64,000 nucleotides of DNA from Dyella sp. A6 (GTDB taxonomy: Bacteria > Pseudomonadota > Gammaproteobacteria > Xanthomonadales > Rhodanobacteraceae). The DNA is taken from contig NZ_CP132911.1 of NCBI RefSeq assembly GCF_036320485.1, forward strand, positions 1,674,001 to 1,738,000. Direction: 5' to 3'. The position numbers and the translations under genes were made by a program. This document shows, in pieces, positions 1 through 12,609 of this stretch; the first letter of the stretch is position 1, and every line of letters starts with the position of its first letter. The notes below the pieces were generated by a model, which ran no database searches, had not been told where the DNA came from, and was given only the letters and a program-made list of their open reading frames with translations.

Positions 1-1602
1 CGATTGGCGACGTTTCAGGCAGACACTGACGTCAATTGCCTGCGTGCAGGCATCCTGGCCCATGTACGAAAGCAGTCAGTACTTGAGCCAGGGCTTTTTT
101 CGCTGACGGTACCCACCGGCGGCGGCAAGACCCTCGCCTCACTCGCCTTTGCACTGGACCATGCCATCGCACACGGCTTACGCAGGGTGATCTTCGTCAT
201 TCCTTTCACCAGCATTGTCGAGCAGAGCGCACTGGTATTCAGGGAAGCCTTCGGCGATCTTGGTGAGACGGCGGTTCTGGAACACCACAGCGCGTTCTTC
301 GACGACCCGCATTCTTCTCCGGAGTCGAAGGACAAGCGAAAGTTGGCGATGGAAAACTGGGACGCGCCAGTTGTTGTCACCACTGCCGTGCAGTTCTTTG
401 AAAGTCTGTTCGCCGATCGTCCCTCGCGCTGCCGCAAATTGCACAACATTGCGAGCAGCGTGGTGATCATGGATGAAGCCCAGACCTTGCCGCTGAAGTT
501 GTTGCGCCCCTGCGTAACCCTGCTGGACGAACTGGCATTCAACTACCGCACCAGCATCGTGCTGTGCACTGCTACCCAGCCCGCGCTGAATGCAGAAGAA
601 GGCTTTCTCGATGGGTTGAAAGGCGTCCGCGAGCTGGCACCTGATCCGCCTAGGCTTTATCGGCAGTTACGGCGCGTGAATGTACGACACGTGGGCGTGC
701 TGGATGACGAGGAACTTTCCCAACATATGCGTCGGCGTGAGCAAGTGCTGTGCATCGTCAACAATCGTCGCCACGCACGTGCGCTGTTCGACTCCATTGC
801 TGATCAGTCCGGTGCGCGTCACTTGACCACATTGATGTGCGCCAAGCATCGCAGCGCCGTCCTGACGGATATCCGGCGGCGTTTGAAGAATGGTCTGCCG
901 TGCCGACTGGTCAGCACCAGTCTTATCGAGGCCGGGGTTGATATCGACTTGCCGACCGTTCTACGTGCCGAGGCCGGGCTGGATTCCATCGCGCAGGCTG
1001 CCGGACGTTGCAACCGCGAAGGGCGTCGCCACCACGAAGACAGCGAAGTGCTGGTGTTTGCCACGGCCAACCCGGACTGGGCACCACCCACGGAACTGAA
1101 ACAGTTTGCCCAGGCCTTTCGCACAGTCGAGCCAGGTCACCGCGAAGACCTGCTGGCGCCCGAGGCAGTCCAGGCGTACTTCCATGAGCTGTACTGGCAG
1201 AAGGGAGCCCAGGAGCTTGATGTCCATGATGTACTTGGCATGCTGAAGGGCTGCCGTGAGGACAGCTTGCCGTTCGAGACCTTGGCCGAAAAGTTTCGGC
1301 TGATCGAGACTGCGATGCGACCGGTAATCGTGCCATGGGACGAGTTGGCGCGTGACGCACTCACGAGGCTGGAGTTTGCCGAGGGCTGCGGTGGCATCGC
1401 CCGCCAGCTCCAGCCTTACATCGTGCAGTTGCCTCATCCGGCCTACGACGCACTCTGGCGGGCGAGTGCCATCCAGCCGGTTGTGCCGGATCGCTATGGC
1501 GAGCAGTTCGTGCAGTTGGTCAATCCGCGTTTGTATGACGAGCGGTTCGGGTTGCACTGGAACGATCCACAGTTCCTAGAAGCGGACAGTCTCGTGGTGT
1601 GA
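1..1602 (+). CDS. cas3: CRISPR-associated helicase Cas3, type I-C (5' end outside window)
   Basis: This is the C-terminal 533 or so residues of Cas3, the ATP-dependent helicase-nuclease that Cascade recruits to unwind and shred invading DNA. The reading frame is open to the first base, so the start and most likely the N-terminal HD nuclease domain lie upstream; I-C Cas3 proteins are usually well over 700 residues. A Walker A motif (PTGGGKT, about residues 38-44) and a DEAQ box (IMDEAQTLP, about 155-163) mark a superfamily 2 helicase. Further on, SLIEAGVDIDLP and QAAGRCNREG match helicase motifs V and VI. The gene ends 62 nt before cas5c and is the first visible gene of the operon. Completeness of the nuclease domain cannot be judged here. 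Confidence 0.95.
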   Translation, partial: RLATFQADTDVNCLRAGILAHVRKQSVLEPGLFSLTVPTGGGKTLASLAFALDHAIAHGLRRVIFVIPFTSIVEQSALVFREAFGDLGETAVLEHHSAFFDDPHSSPESKDKRKLAMENWDAPVVVTTAVQFFESLFADRPSRCRKLHNIASSVVIMDEAQTLPLKLLRPCVTLLDELAFNYRTSIVLCTATQPALNAEEGFLDGLKGVRELAPDPPRLYRQLRRVNVRHVGVLDDEELSQHMRRREQVLCIVNNRRHARALFDSIADQSGARHLTTLMCAKHRSAVLTDIRRRLKNGLPCRLVSTSLIEAGVDIDLPTVLRAEAGLDSIAQAAGRCNREGRRHHEDSEVLVFATANPDWAPPTELKQFAQAFRTVEPGHREDLLAPEAVQAYFHELYWQKGAQELDVHDVLGMLKGCREDSLPFETLAEKFRLIETAMRPVIVPWDELARDALTRLEFAEGCGGIARQLQPYIVQLPHPAYDALWRASAIQPVVPDRYGEQFVQLVNPRLYDERFGLHWNDPQFLEADSLVV

Positions 1603-1643
1603 TTGGATGTCTCACGCTATGAGATTTAGACGCGTAAGGATGA

Positions 1644-4128
<2,485 letters not shown>

Positions 4129-4132
<4 letters not shown>

Positions 4133-4998
4133 GCGCCATTGCCAACCGTTATGAATTTGTCTACCTGTTTGACGTTACCAACGGCAATCCCAATGGCGAC
4201 CCTGATGCAGGCAACCTGCCGCGGCTGGACCCGGAAACCAACCAGGGCCTGGTCACCGACGTCGCCCTTAAACGCAAGATCCGCAACTACACCGCGCTGG
4301 AAAAGGAAGGTGAGCCCGGCTACACGATCTACATGCAGGAGAAGTCAGTGCTGAACAACCAGCACAAGCAGGCTTATGCGGCACTTGGTATCGAGCCTGA
4401 AGCGAAGAAGCTGCCCAAGGACGAGGCCAAAGCGCGGGAGCTCACCGCCTGGATGTGCAAGAACTTCTTCGACGTGCGCACCTTCGGTGCCGTGATGACC
4501 ACCGAGGTCAATGCAGGCCAGGTCCGTGGCCCAGTGCAGATTGCCTTCGCCAGCTCCATTGACCCTGTGGTGCCCCTGGAGGTTTCCATCACCCGCGTGG
4601 CGGTCACCAACGAAAGGGACCTGGAGAAGGAGCGCACGATGGGACGCAAGCACGTTCTCCCCTACGGCTTGTACCGTGTTCACGGCTTCATTTCGGCCAA
4701 ACTGGCCGAGCGTACCGGCTTCTCCGAAGACGATCTTGCGCTGCTGTGGCGCGCACTGACCAATATGTTTGAACATGACCGCTCCGCCGCGCGTGGTGAA
4801 ATGGCCGCGCGCAAACTGATCGTGTTCAAGCACGACCATCCGATGGGTAACGCACCGGCCCACCACTTGTTCGAAAAGATCAAAGTCGAACGCGTGGATG
4901 GACAGGTCGACACGCCTGCACGCAACTTCGCCGACTATCGCGTCAGCGTCGACCGGGAGTCGATGCCGGCAGGCGTCACCCTCACCGAGATGTTCTAA
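4129..4998 (+). CDS. cas7c: Cas7c (Csd2), type I-C Cascade backbone subunit
   Basis: This 289-residue protein is the RAMP subunit that polymerises along the crRNA spacer to form the Cascade backbone. It starts at the ATG overlapping the cas8c stop; the same frame is open for about 150 codons upstream inside cas8c, but those codons are out-of-frame shadow. The N-terminal [19 protein letters not shown] motif is diagnostic for Csd2, followed by [10 protein letters not shown] and, near the middle, [18 protein letters not shown]. The ending [21 protein letters not shown] is complete. A 21-nt gap separates it from cas4. Confidence 0.97.
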
Positions 4999-5019
4999 CC
5001 AGCGACCGAGGGCGGAGCA

Positions 5020-5646
5020 ATGGACGACGAGGACCTGATTCCCATTTCCGCCCTCCAGCACTACCTCTACTGCCCGCGCCAATGCGCGCTAATCCATATC
5101 GAGCGGCAATGGGCCGAGAATCGGCAGACAGCCGAAGGACACCTTCTGCATAAACGCGCTGACCAACCGCAGTCCGAACGGCGAAATGGAATTCGCACCG
5201 TTACTGCAATGCCCTTGCTCGACCTGCAACTTGGAATCACAGGTGTGGCCGATGTCGTGGAGTTCCATCGCGGGGTCGACGCCGAGCAAGCCTTTCCTGT
5301 GGAGTACAAGCGAGGACGCCCCAAATCCCACCGCGCGGACGAGGTCCAGCTTTGTGCCCAGGCGCTATGCCTAGAATCCATGCTGGGCCAATCCGTCATG
5401 ACGGGGGCGCTCTTCTACGGTCAGACACGCCGGCGGAAAGATGTCGCTTTCAACAACGAGCTACGCGCACTCACACGCCAGATCATCACCGCCACGCGCG
5501 AGATGATCCTCTCGGGGAGGACGCCTTTGGCACACTACGAGCCAAAGCGTTGTGACGCCTGCTCTCTTATCGACTTATGCCAGCCACGCCTGCTGAACCG
5601 AGCTTGCGACGTCGAACACTGGCTGCGAAGCCAGCTGGAGGGTTGA
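5020..5646 (+). CDS. cas4: Cas4 (RecB-like) adaptation nuclease
   Basis: A 208-residue PD-(D/E)XK nuclease with an iron-sulfur cluster, used in type I-C adaptation to trim and orient prespacers by their PAM. The N-terminal cysteine sits in YLYCPRQCALIH and the C-terminal cysteine cluster is CDACSLIDLCQPR, together consistent with a 4Fe-4S cluster. The nuclease core includes ITGVADVVEF and the catalytic-type VEYKRGRPK. Length is normal. It directly abuts cas1 (stop codon then ATG with no gap), as expected for the adaptation module. Confidence 0.95.
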   Translation: MDDEDLIPISALQHYLYCPRQCALIHIERQWAENRQTAEGHLLHKRADQPQSERRNGIRTVTAMPLLDLQLGITGVADVVEFHRGVDAEQAFPVEYKRGRPKSHRADEVQLCAQALCLESMLGQSVMTGALFYGQTRRRKDVAFNNELRALTRQIITATREMILSGRTPLAHYEPKRCDACSLIDLCQPRLLNRACDVEHWLRSQLEG

Positions 5647-6681
5647 ATGCGGCGCCAGCTCAATACCTTGTACATCACCACCGAAGGTGCGTGGCTGCAT
5701 AAAGACGGGGCCAACATCGTCATGGAGGTGGAGAAGGTGATCCGTGCCCGCCTGCCGGTGCACATGTTGGAAAGCCTGGTGTGCATCGGTCGCGTCGCTG
5801 TATCACCGCAGCTGATGGGTTTCTGCTCCGAGCAAGGCATCAGCATTTGCTATTTGACTGGCCACGGAAAATTTCTCGCTCGCGTGGAGGGGCCTGTCTC
5901 GGGCAACGTCCTACTGCGGCGCGAGCAGTACCGATGCAGTGACGATCCGATGCGCTGCGCCAAAGTGGTTCGCCATCTGCTGGTCGGCAAGATTCATAAC
6001 CAACGTGCGGTGCTCGCCCGTGGCTGGAGGGACCACAGTGACAAGTTGACCGACACGGAGGCGTTTCAGCACGCACTCAAGCGGCTCAAGCGTATTCCAC
6101 AGCGAATGCTGATCGACGTGGATGTCGATGTATTACGCGGACTGGAAGGTGAGGCCGCCCAAGCCTACTTCGGCGTATTCAATCAGCTGATCCGCGCTGA
6201 CTCACCTATGCTGCACTTCGGTGGTCGCAATCGGCGGCCGCCTCGTGACGCGTTCAATGCGTTGCTTTCGTTCATTTACACGCTGCTGACGCACGATTGC
6301 CGATCTGCTCTGGAAACCGTTGGCCTGGATCCTGCCGTCGGCTTTCTGCATCGGGACCGACCAGGCCGCCCCAGCCTCGCTCTTGATCTGGCTGAGGAAT
6401 TCCGGCCCTTGCTCGGCGAGCGCCTCGCCCTGTCACTGATCAACCGCAAACAACTCAATGAGCACGACTTTCGTCAGATGGAAAACGGTGCGGTGCTGCT
6501 GAAAGACGATGCTCGGAAAACTGTGTTAGTTGCCTACCAAGAGCGCAAACGCGAAGAATTGCAACATGCCTTCCTAGGCGAAAAGATTGCCATCGGCCTG
6601 TTTCCTTATCTTCAGGCACAACTTCTCGCCCGGCATCTTCGCGGCGATCTTGACGCTTACCCTCCATTCCTTTGGAAGTGA
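5647..6681 (+). CDS. cas1: Cas1 integrase, type I-C
   Basis: A full-length 344-residue Cas1, the metal-dependent integrase that with Cas2 inserts new spacers at the leader end of the array. The N-terminal beta domain reads RRQLNTLYITTEGAWLH and contains the LESLVCIGRVAVSP segment. The helical catalytic domain has LETVGLDPAVGFLHRDRPGR (His) and LALDLAEEFRPLL (acidic residues), the usual active-site surroundings. The start ATG follows immediately after the cas4 stop. It is followed nine bases later by cas2. Nothing suggests inactivation. Confidence 0.97.
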   Translation: MRRQLNTLYITTEGAWLHKDGANIVMEVEKVIRARLPVHMLESLVCIGRVAVSPQLMGFCSEQGISICYLTGHGKFLARVEGPVSGNVLLRREQYRCSDDPMRCAKVVRHLLVGKIHNQRAVLARGWRDHSDKLTDTEAFQHALKRLKRIPQRMLIDVDVDVLRGLEGEAAQAYFGVFNQLIRADSPMLHFGGRNRRPPRDAFNALLSFIYTLLTHDCRSALETVGLDPAVGFLHRDRPGRPSLALDLAEEFRPLLGERLALSLINRKQLNEHDFRQMENGAVLLKDDARKTVLVAYQERKREELQHAFLGEKIAIGLFPYLQAQLLARHLRGDLDAYPPFLWK

Positions 6682-6690
6682 AGCCACACT

Positions 6691-6981
6691 ATGCTGATCC
6701 TCGTCACCTACGATGTCAGTATCACTAGCCCCGGAGGCGCGAAGCGCTTGCGGCGAATTGCCAAGATATGCCGAGACTATGGACAGCGCGTTCAGTTCTC
6801 AGTGTTTGAGTTGGAAGTGGATACTGCTCGCTGGGTCGAAATCAAGCAGAAGCTTATCGACCTGATGCAGCCGGAAGTCGATAGCCTTCGCTTCTACTAT
6901 CTCGGGCTCAAATGGCATGGCAAGGTAGAGCACCTTGGCGCAAAACCCGCACTCGACCTCAATGCACCCTTGGTTCTTTAG
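6691..6981 (+). CDS. cas2: Cas2 adaptation protein, type I-C
   Basis: A 96-residue ferredoxin-fold protein, standard length for Cas2, which bridges two Cas1 dimers in the spacer-integration complex. The first strand carries the conserved aspartate in MLILVTYDVS, and the RRIAKICRDYGQRVQFSVFEL segment is typical. It is the last cas gene; the array leader follows directly. The set cas4-cas1-cas2 is complete, so the locus should be able to acquire spacers if expressed. Confidence 0.97.
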   Translation: MLILVTYDVSITSPGGAKRLRRIAKICRDYGQRVQFSVFELEVDTARWVEIKQKLIDLMQPEVDSLRFYYLGLKWHGKVEHLGAKPALDLNAPLVL

Positions 6982-9234
<2,253 letters not shown>

Positions 9235-9435
9235 ACCGGATCGAATGCATCACACGACCAATCGCCGATGACCAGTCCACTGCCAGTATGATCAGGTGCA
9301 GATCCTCGTCAGCACCGTTCGCTTTGACGCGTTAAGTGTTTTTGATAAAGCGCTTGGTTGTGCTCAGGGGGTAGATTAGTCGATAACTGATGGTTATTGG
9401 GAGGAGACGTGTTCGGACATCGAGAAAGGCGCTTG

Positions 9436-9912
9436 ATGGATAGAATGGATGCCTTGGTCGTCGCCGCACAGTTTGTTACGTGCATTGCCATAGGTGAAGC
9501 CGAGGGAGCATACGCTGCGACCAGCGAAGAAGAGAAAGACAGACTGATTGCTGTTGCTGCAGCGAAAGCCAATTACCTTTTTGCACGCGAGCCAGACGAT
9601 TCGCATCTGGCAAAGCTCAATCTTCGCGAGATTGATGGCGAGGCTGAAATGTGGCTATCCAAACAAAAAAAATTGCAGGAGCTCGTCGTACAGAGTCTAA
9701 GAGTGCAGAACATGGTCTCGTATGGACGCACCGGGCATGCTCCTGAGCCACCATTGGGTAGCAAGATTCTCGCGAAATACGGTAGTCACTATCCTGATGC
9801 CCCCAATCCAGATAGCTACCCTATTTTAGTGAGGCAGTCCCTAGATGAGCTAAGTCAAACGAACAGAGAAGATCTTCTTGAATCATTCGAGCATCGTGGA
9901 ATTCAAATTTAG
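9436..9912 (+). CDS. Hypothetical protein of the array-splitting insert
   Basis: A 158-residue soluble protein not recognised as any family. The ATG at 9436 is preceded by GAGAAAGG at good distance; TTG and GTG starts 9-13 codons upstream are also open. It lacks a signal peptide or membrane segment, is rich in Ala and acidic residues, and is probably mostly helical (EEEKDRLIAVAAAKANYLF). Base composition is visibly lower in G+C than the flanking operons. It lies with the DUF1488-like gene between the intact array and its decayed continuation, suggesting both arrived on an insertion. A role in defence or counter-defence is possible but nothing in the sequence shows it. Confidence 0.55.
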   Translation: MDRMDALVVAAQFVTCIAIGEAEGAYAATSEEEKDRLIAVAAAKANYLFAREPDDSHLAKLNLREIDGEAEMWLSKQKKLQELVVQSLRVQNMVSYGRTGHAPEPPLGSKILAKYGSHYPDAPNPDSYPILVRQSLDELSQTNREDLLESFEHRGIQI

Positions 9913-9950
9913 CTTTCGCCGTACAACAACTCAATCAGCAAAGGAGTGTA

Positions 9951-10202
9951 ATGGACATAAAGTTTCCAGCCGTCGAGACGCGGTCATCATTCGATGTCAT
10001 TTTTCCTGCAGAGGTTGATGGCGCGAAAGTAATCTGCAAGGTCTCCATTGAGGCACTCCAAGATTACTTCAGTGCCGGCGCCGACGGCCTTCCCGCGTTC
10101 AAAGCTCACCGGGCGGAATTTGAGGAGAAGGCTGAACAAAAAATTCGCAGCAACCAGTTTCAGGAAGATGGCACTATCCTTATCACAACAATGGACTTTT
10201 GA
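9951..10202 (+). CDS. DUF1488-family small protein
   Basis: An 83-residue protein starting at an ATG preceded by AAAGGAG. It resembles the DUF1488 family (E. coli YrdB-like) from memory of the pattern: an N-terminal FP...F segment, FPAEVDG, then CKVSIEALQDYF, an HR residue pair and a C-terminal acidic helix. The family has no assigned biochemical function. The gene follows the 158-residue unknown by 38 nt in the same orientation, so the two are probably co-transcribed. Composition is less G+C-rich than the surroundings, in line with import. Confidence 0.65.
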   Translation: MDIKFPAVETRSSFDVIFPAEVDGAKVICKVSIEALQDYFSAGADGLPAFKAHRAEFEEKAEQKIRSNQFQEDGTILITTMDF

Positions 10203-10385
10203 ACTGACTCGGTTTCGGTGGGTACTTCAACTCTTGAGAGAATGGACTCATGAGCAAGCCTGTGCTCGCTTGTGAATGACGGCTCCTGGCGGCCGATTCC
10301 AGCCGGTGGTCTCATGCTGATCATCATGCCGGTGCACTGATCATGATCGATTGGTGCTACTGATCAACTCCATCGGTGTACGCAA

Positions 10386-10670
10386 CGTGGATTGAAACTT
10401 GCTCTTGGCCGTGCATTCGATCTGCCAAAGCGGTCGCGCCCCACGTGGGCGCGTGGATTGAAACTTCCAGGTCAACGGCAACAACGGCAACCTGAACAAG
10501 TCGTGCCCCACGTGGGCGTGTGGATTGAAACCTCCAATGGGTTTACTACTACGACGCTTATGCGCGTCGCGCCTCACACCTCACGTGGGCGCGTGGATTG
10601 AAACTGATGGAGATGAAGAATGGTGTGAATATGATTCAGTCGCGCCCCACGCGGGCGCGTGGATTAAAAC
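10386..10670 (+). CRISPR. Decayed continuation of the type I-C array (four spacers)
   Basis: Five repeat copies of the same family: a 3' half-repeat (10386-10398, CGTGGATTGAAAC), a perfect copy (10433-10464), a copy with two transitions (10500-10531), a 39-nt copy with a 7-nt tandem duplication (10566-10604) and a copy with two changes (10639-10670). The four spacers are 34, 35, 34 and 34 nt, so spacing is intact. There are no adjacent cas genes or leader. The array most plausibly was the trailer end of the main array before about 1.15 kb was inserted. Some copies may still be processed if transcription reads through. Confidence 0.9.
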
Positions 10671-11107
10671 ATCTCGACAGATGAAGCGACACACAGGCCA
10701 AGCCTTCAGGTTGTGCCGGTTGTGCGCTAGGACGCGCCTGATGTTCATGGCCGATCGCGCTCGGCGGTTGCCAGGCGGCAGTTCGCCCATGCGCCTTTCC
10801 AGTGCCGGCGTACGGGGTACAGCAGGTTGAGATGCCCGAGCCTAGCGACCGGATTATCAAGCCGAGCCATTCGGTAGCGGGTGGCCAGCAGCGGGGCGTC
10901 GTAGCACTTGCCCTTTTAGCTGACGAGCACGGTGTCCGGCGGAAGCCACGTGGCGAAGGTGCGCAGCATGGCCACTTCCGCACCGATCGAGGTGATCGGG
11001 TGCCACTTGGGGGACACGTGGCATCTGGGACAATGACGGGACAACCCGAGTGAGACGCCCCGTAACACTGGGTAACACCATGGGACAAATCGGGGACACG
11101 GAAAGCA
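10671..11107. other. Non-coding stretch with iterated GGGACA motifs beside the tRNA gene
   Basis: No credible gene is visible; open frames on the minus strand are broken by stops or antisense to the tRNA. GGGACA occurs at 11011, 11027, 11038, 11082 and 11093, two pairs being exactly 11 bp apart, about one helical turn. GTAACAC occurs at 11062 and 11072. Such iterated motifs just downstream of a tRNA 3' end could be integrase arm-type sites left by a departed or degraded island. No integrase gene and no second copy of the tRNA 3' end were seen in the window. Confidence 0.35.
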
Positions 11108-11108
11108 A

Positions 11109-11138
11109 AAAGGCCGAGGGTTCGCATCCTCGGCCTTT
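11109..11138 (-). terminator. Intrinsic terminator after tRNA-Ala
   Basis: A perfect 11-bp stem (AAAGGCCGAGG paired with CCTCGGCCTTT) with an 8-nt loop. On the minus strand it is followed by a run of U residues (TTTTTGC). It lies 17 nt beyond the 3' end of the leftward tRNA and is the likely end of that transcript. Confidence 0.75.
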
Positions 11139-11155
11139 CTGTAAGTGCTTGATTT

Positions 11156-11231
<76 letters not shown>

Positions 11232-11393
11232 ACGCGAGCTGCGCATGATAGCAGCGGCTCAGGGTTACGCCAATACCCTGGGGAGGTTGACCCGCAAGCA
11301 GCGGGGCGCTTCACGATCCGCTTTGCTCGGCCTGTGGCCGCGACATGGTGAAGGCCGTTTACGAGTGTCTGCCAATGGCGTCGCCCGAAGTGT

Positions 11394-12506
11394 CTAGCCG
11401 GGCAGCAGTGCCGCCAATGCGTCCTGCAGCACCTCGCGCCGCCAGCCTTCAAGGAACTCGGGCCATTCCGTCGTAACCACGTATTCCTCCAGCACCTTGC
11501 GCGGGCACAGCAGGCCGGGTGGCAGATCGAGTTCGGCGGCGCGTTGGTCGATAAGCTGTTTCATCGCGCCGAGTGCTTTCTTGGTCTCGCCCTGGGGAAA
11601 ATTCGGAATGGCGGTGGTTTGCGCGATTTCCTCGTCGGTTGCCGGACTGGCCAACAATTCGAATACCTGCGCGCGCTGCGCCGACCGCAGTGCGCGCTGG
11701 CCGCGTGTGCGCTGATCGAGTTCGCCGTGTCGCGTTGGGGGCTGTTGCGCCAGACTCATGGCCAGGGTGTCGTCCAGTAGCCAGGGGCGGGGGCAGTCGA
11801 GCGTACGGGCCGCGCGGTCGCGCCACAGCAGCAGGCGGCGCAGCAGGGCCTGCTGTTCGCGCGGCCATTCGGCGGCGCCACGGAAGCCGCGTTGGGGCTG
11901 CGGGTCGCCGTCACGCTGACTGGCGCGCTGCTTCAGGCGTTCGCAGTCCTCGGCATGCCAGGCGCTGCGGCCGCGCTGGTGCAGGCGTTCGGCCAGTTGT
12001 GCGTGCAGCGTATCGAGATACACCACATCCAGGGTCGCGTAGACACGCTGCGATTCGGTCAGCGGGCGCTGCATCCAGTCCGAACGGGTTTCGCCCTTGT
12101 CCAGTTCGGCGCCGGCCAGTTCGGCGACCAGCGCGCGATAGCTCACGCCAAGACCCATACCGGCAAAGGCGGCGGCGATCTGGGTGTCGAACAGCGTGCC
12201 GGGGCCTTCGGGCAGGAACGGCGCCAGTGTTTCCAGGTCCTCGCCGGCGCTGTGCATCACCACGGTCCGGCCGTCGTTGCCCAGGCGGGGCTGCAGGGCG
12301 TCGCCGATGTCGAACGCCAGCGGGTCCACCAGTGCATAACGCCCGTTCCAGCCCAGTTGCAGCAGGGCCAGTTGGGGATGGAAGGTATTCCGTCGCATGA
12401 ACTCGGTATCGAGCCCGGGTGTGGCATCGGCCGGCAATTCGGCCAGCCAGCTTTCGAGTGCGCTGCGTTGGTCGATCCAGTCAGCGGCGGGGGCGTCGAG
12501 GGACAT
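11394..12506 (-). CDS. rnd: Ribonuclease D
   Basis: A 370-residue 3'-5' exoribonuclease that trims tRNA and other structured RNA 3' ends. The DEDD exonuclease motifs are visible: LDTEFMR (about residues 32-38), HSAGEDLETL (about 85-94) and YATLDVVYLDTLH (about 156-168). The C-terminal region fits the HRDC domains, including WPREQQALLRRLLLWRDRAAR. Length is normal for the family. It starts at an ATG and lies about 100 bp from the divergent FGE-domain gene, so promoters for both should lie in 12507-12609. It ends 160 bp from the tRNA-Ala gene, on the same strand. Confidence 0.93.
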   Translation of the reverse strand: MSLDAPAADWIDQRSALESWLAELPADATPGLDTEFMRRNTFHPQLALLQLGWNGRYALVDPLAFDIGDALQPRLGNDGRTVVMHSAGEDLETLAPFLPEGPGTLFDTQIAAAFAGMGLGVSYRALVAELAGAELDKGETRSDWMQRPLTESQRVYATLDVVYLDTLHAQLAERLHQRGRSAWHAEDCERLKQRASQRDGDPQPQRGFRGAAEWPREQQALLRRLLLWRDRAARTLDCPRPWLLDDTLAMSLAQQPPTRHGELDQRTRGQRALRSAQRAQVFELLASPATDEEIAQTTAIPNFPQGETKKALGAMKQLIDQRAAELDLPPGLLCPRKVLEEYVVTTEWPEFLEGWRREVLQDALAALLPG

Positions 12507-12609
12507 GCGTTTCCTTGGTGCGAATGTAGCGGGACGGCATTGCTACGCCTTCCGCTGTGCCATAAGGTAGGCGCCGCACCATAGCAGGCCGCCCCCGGAA
12601 CCCCCAACC

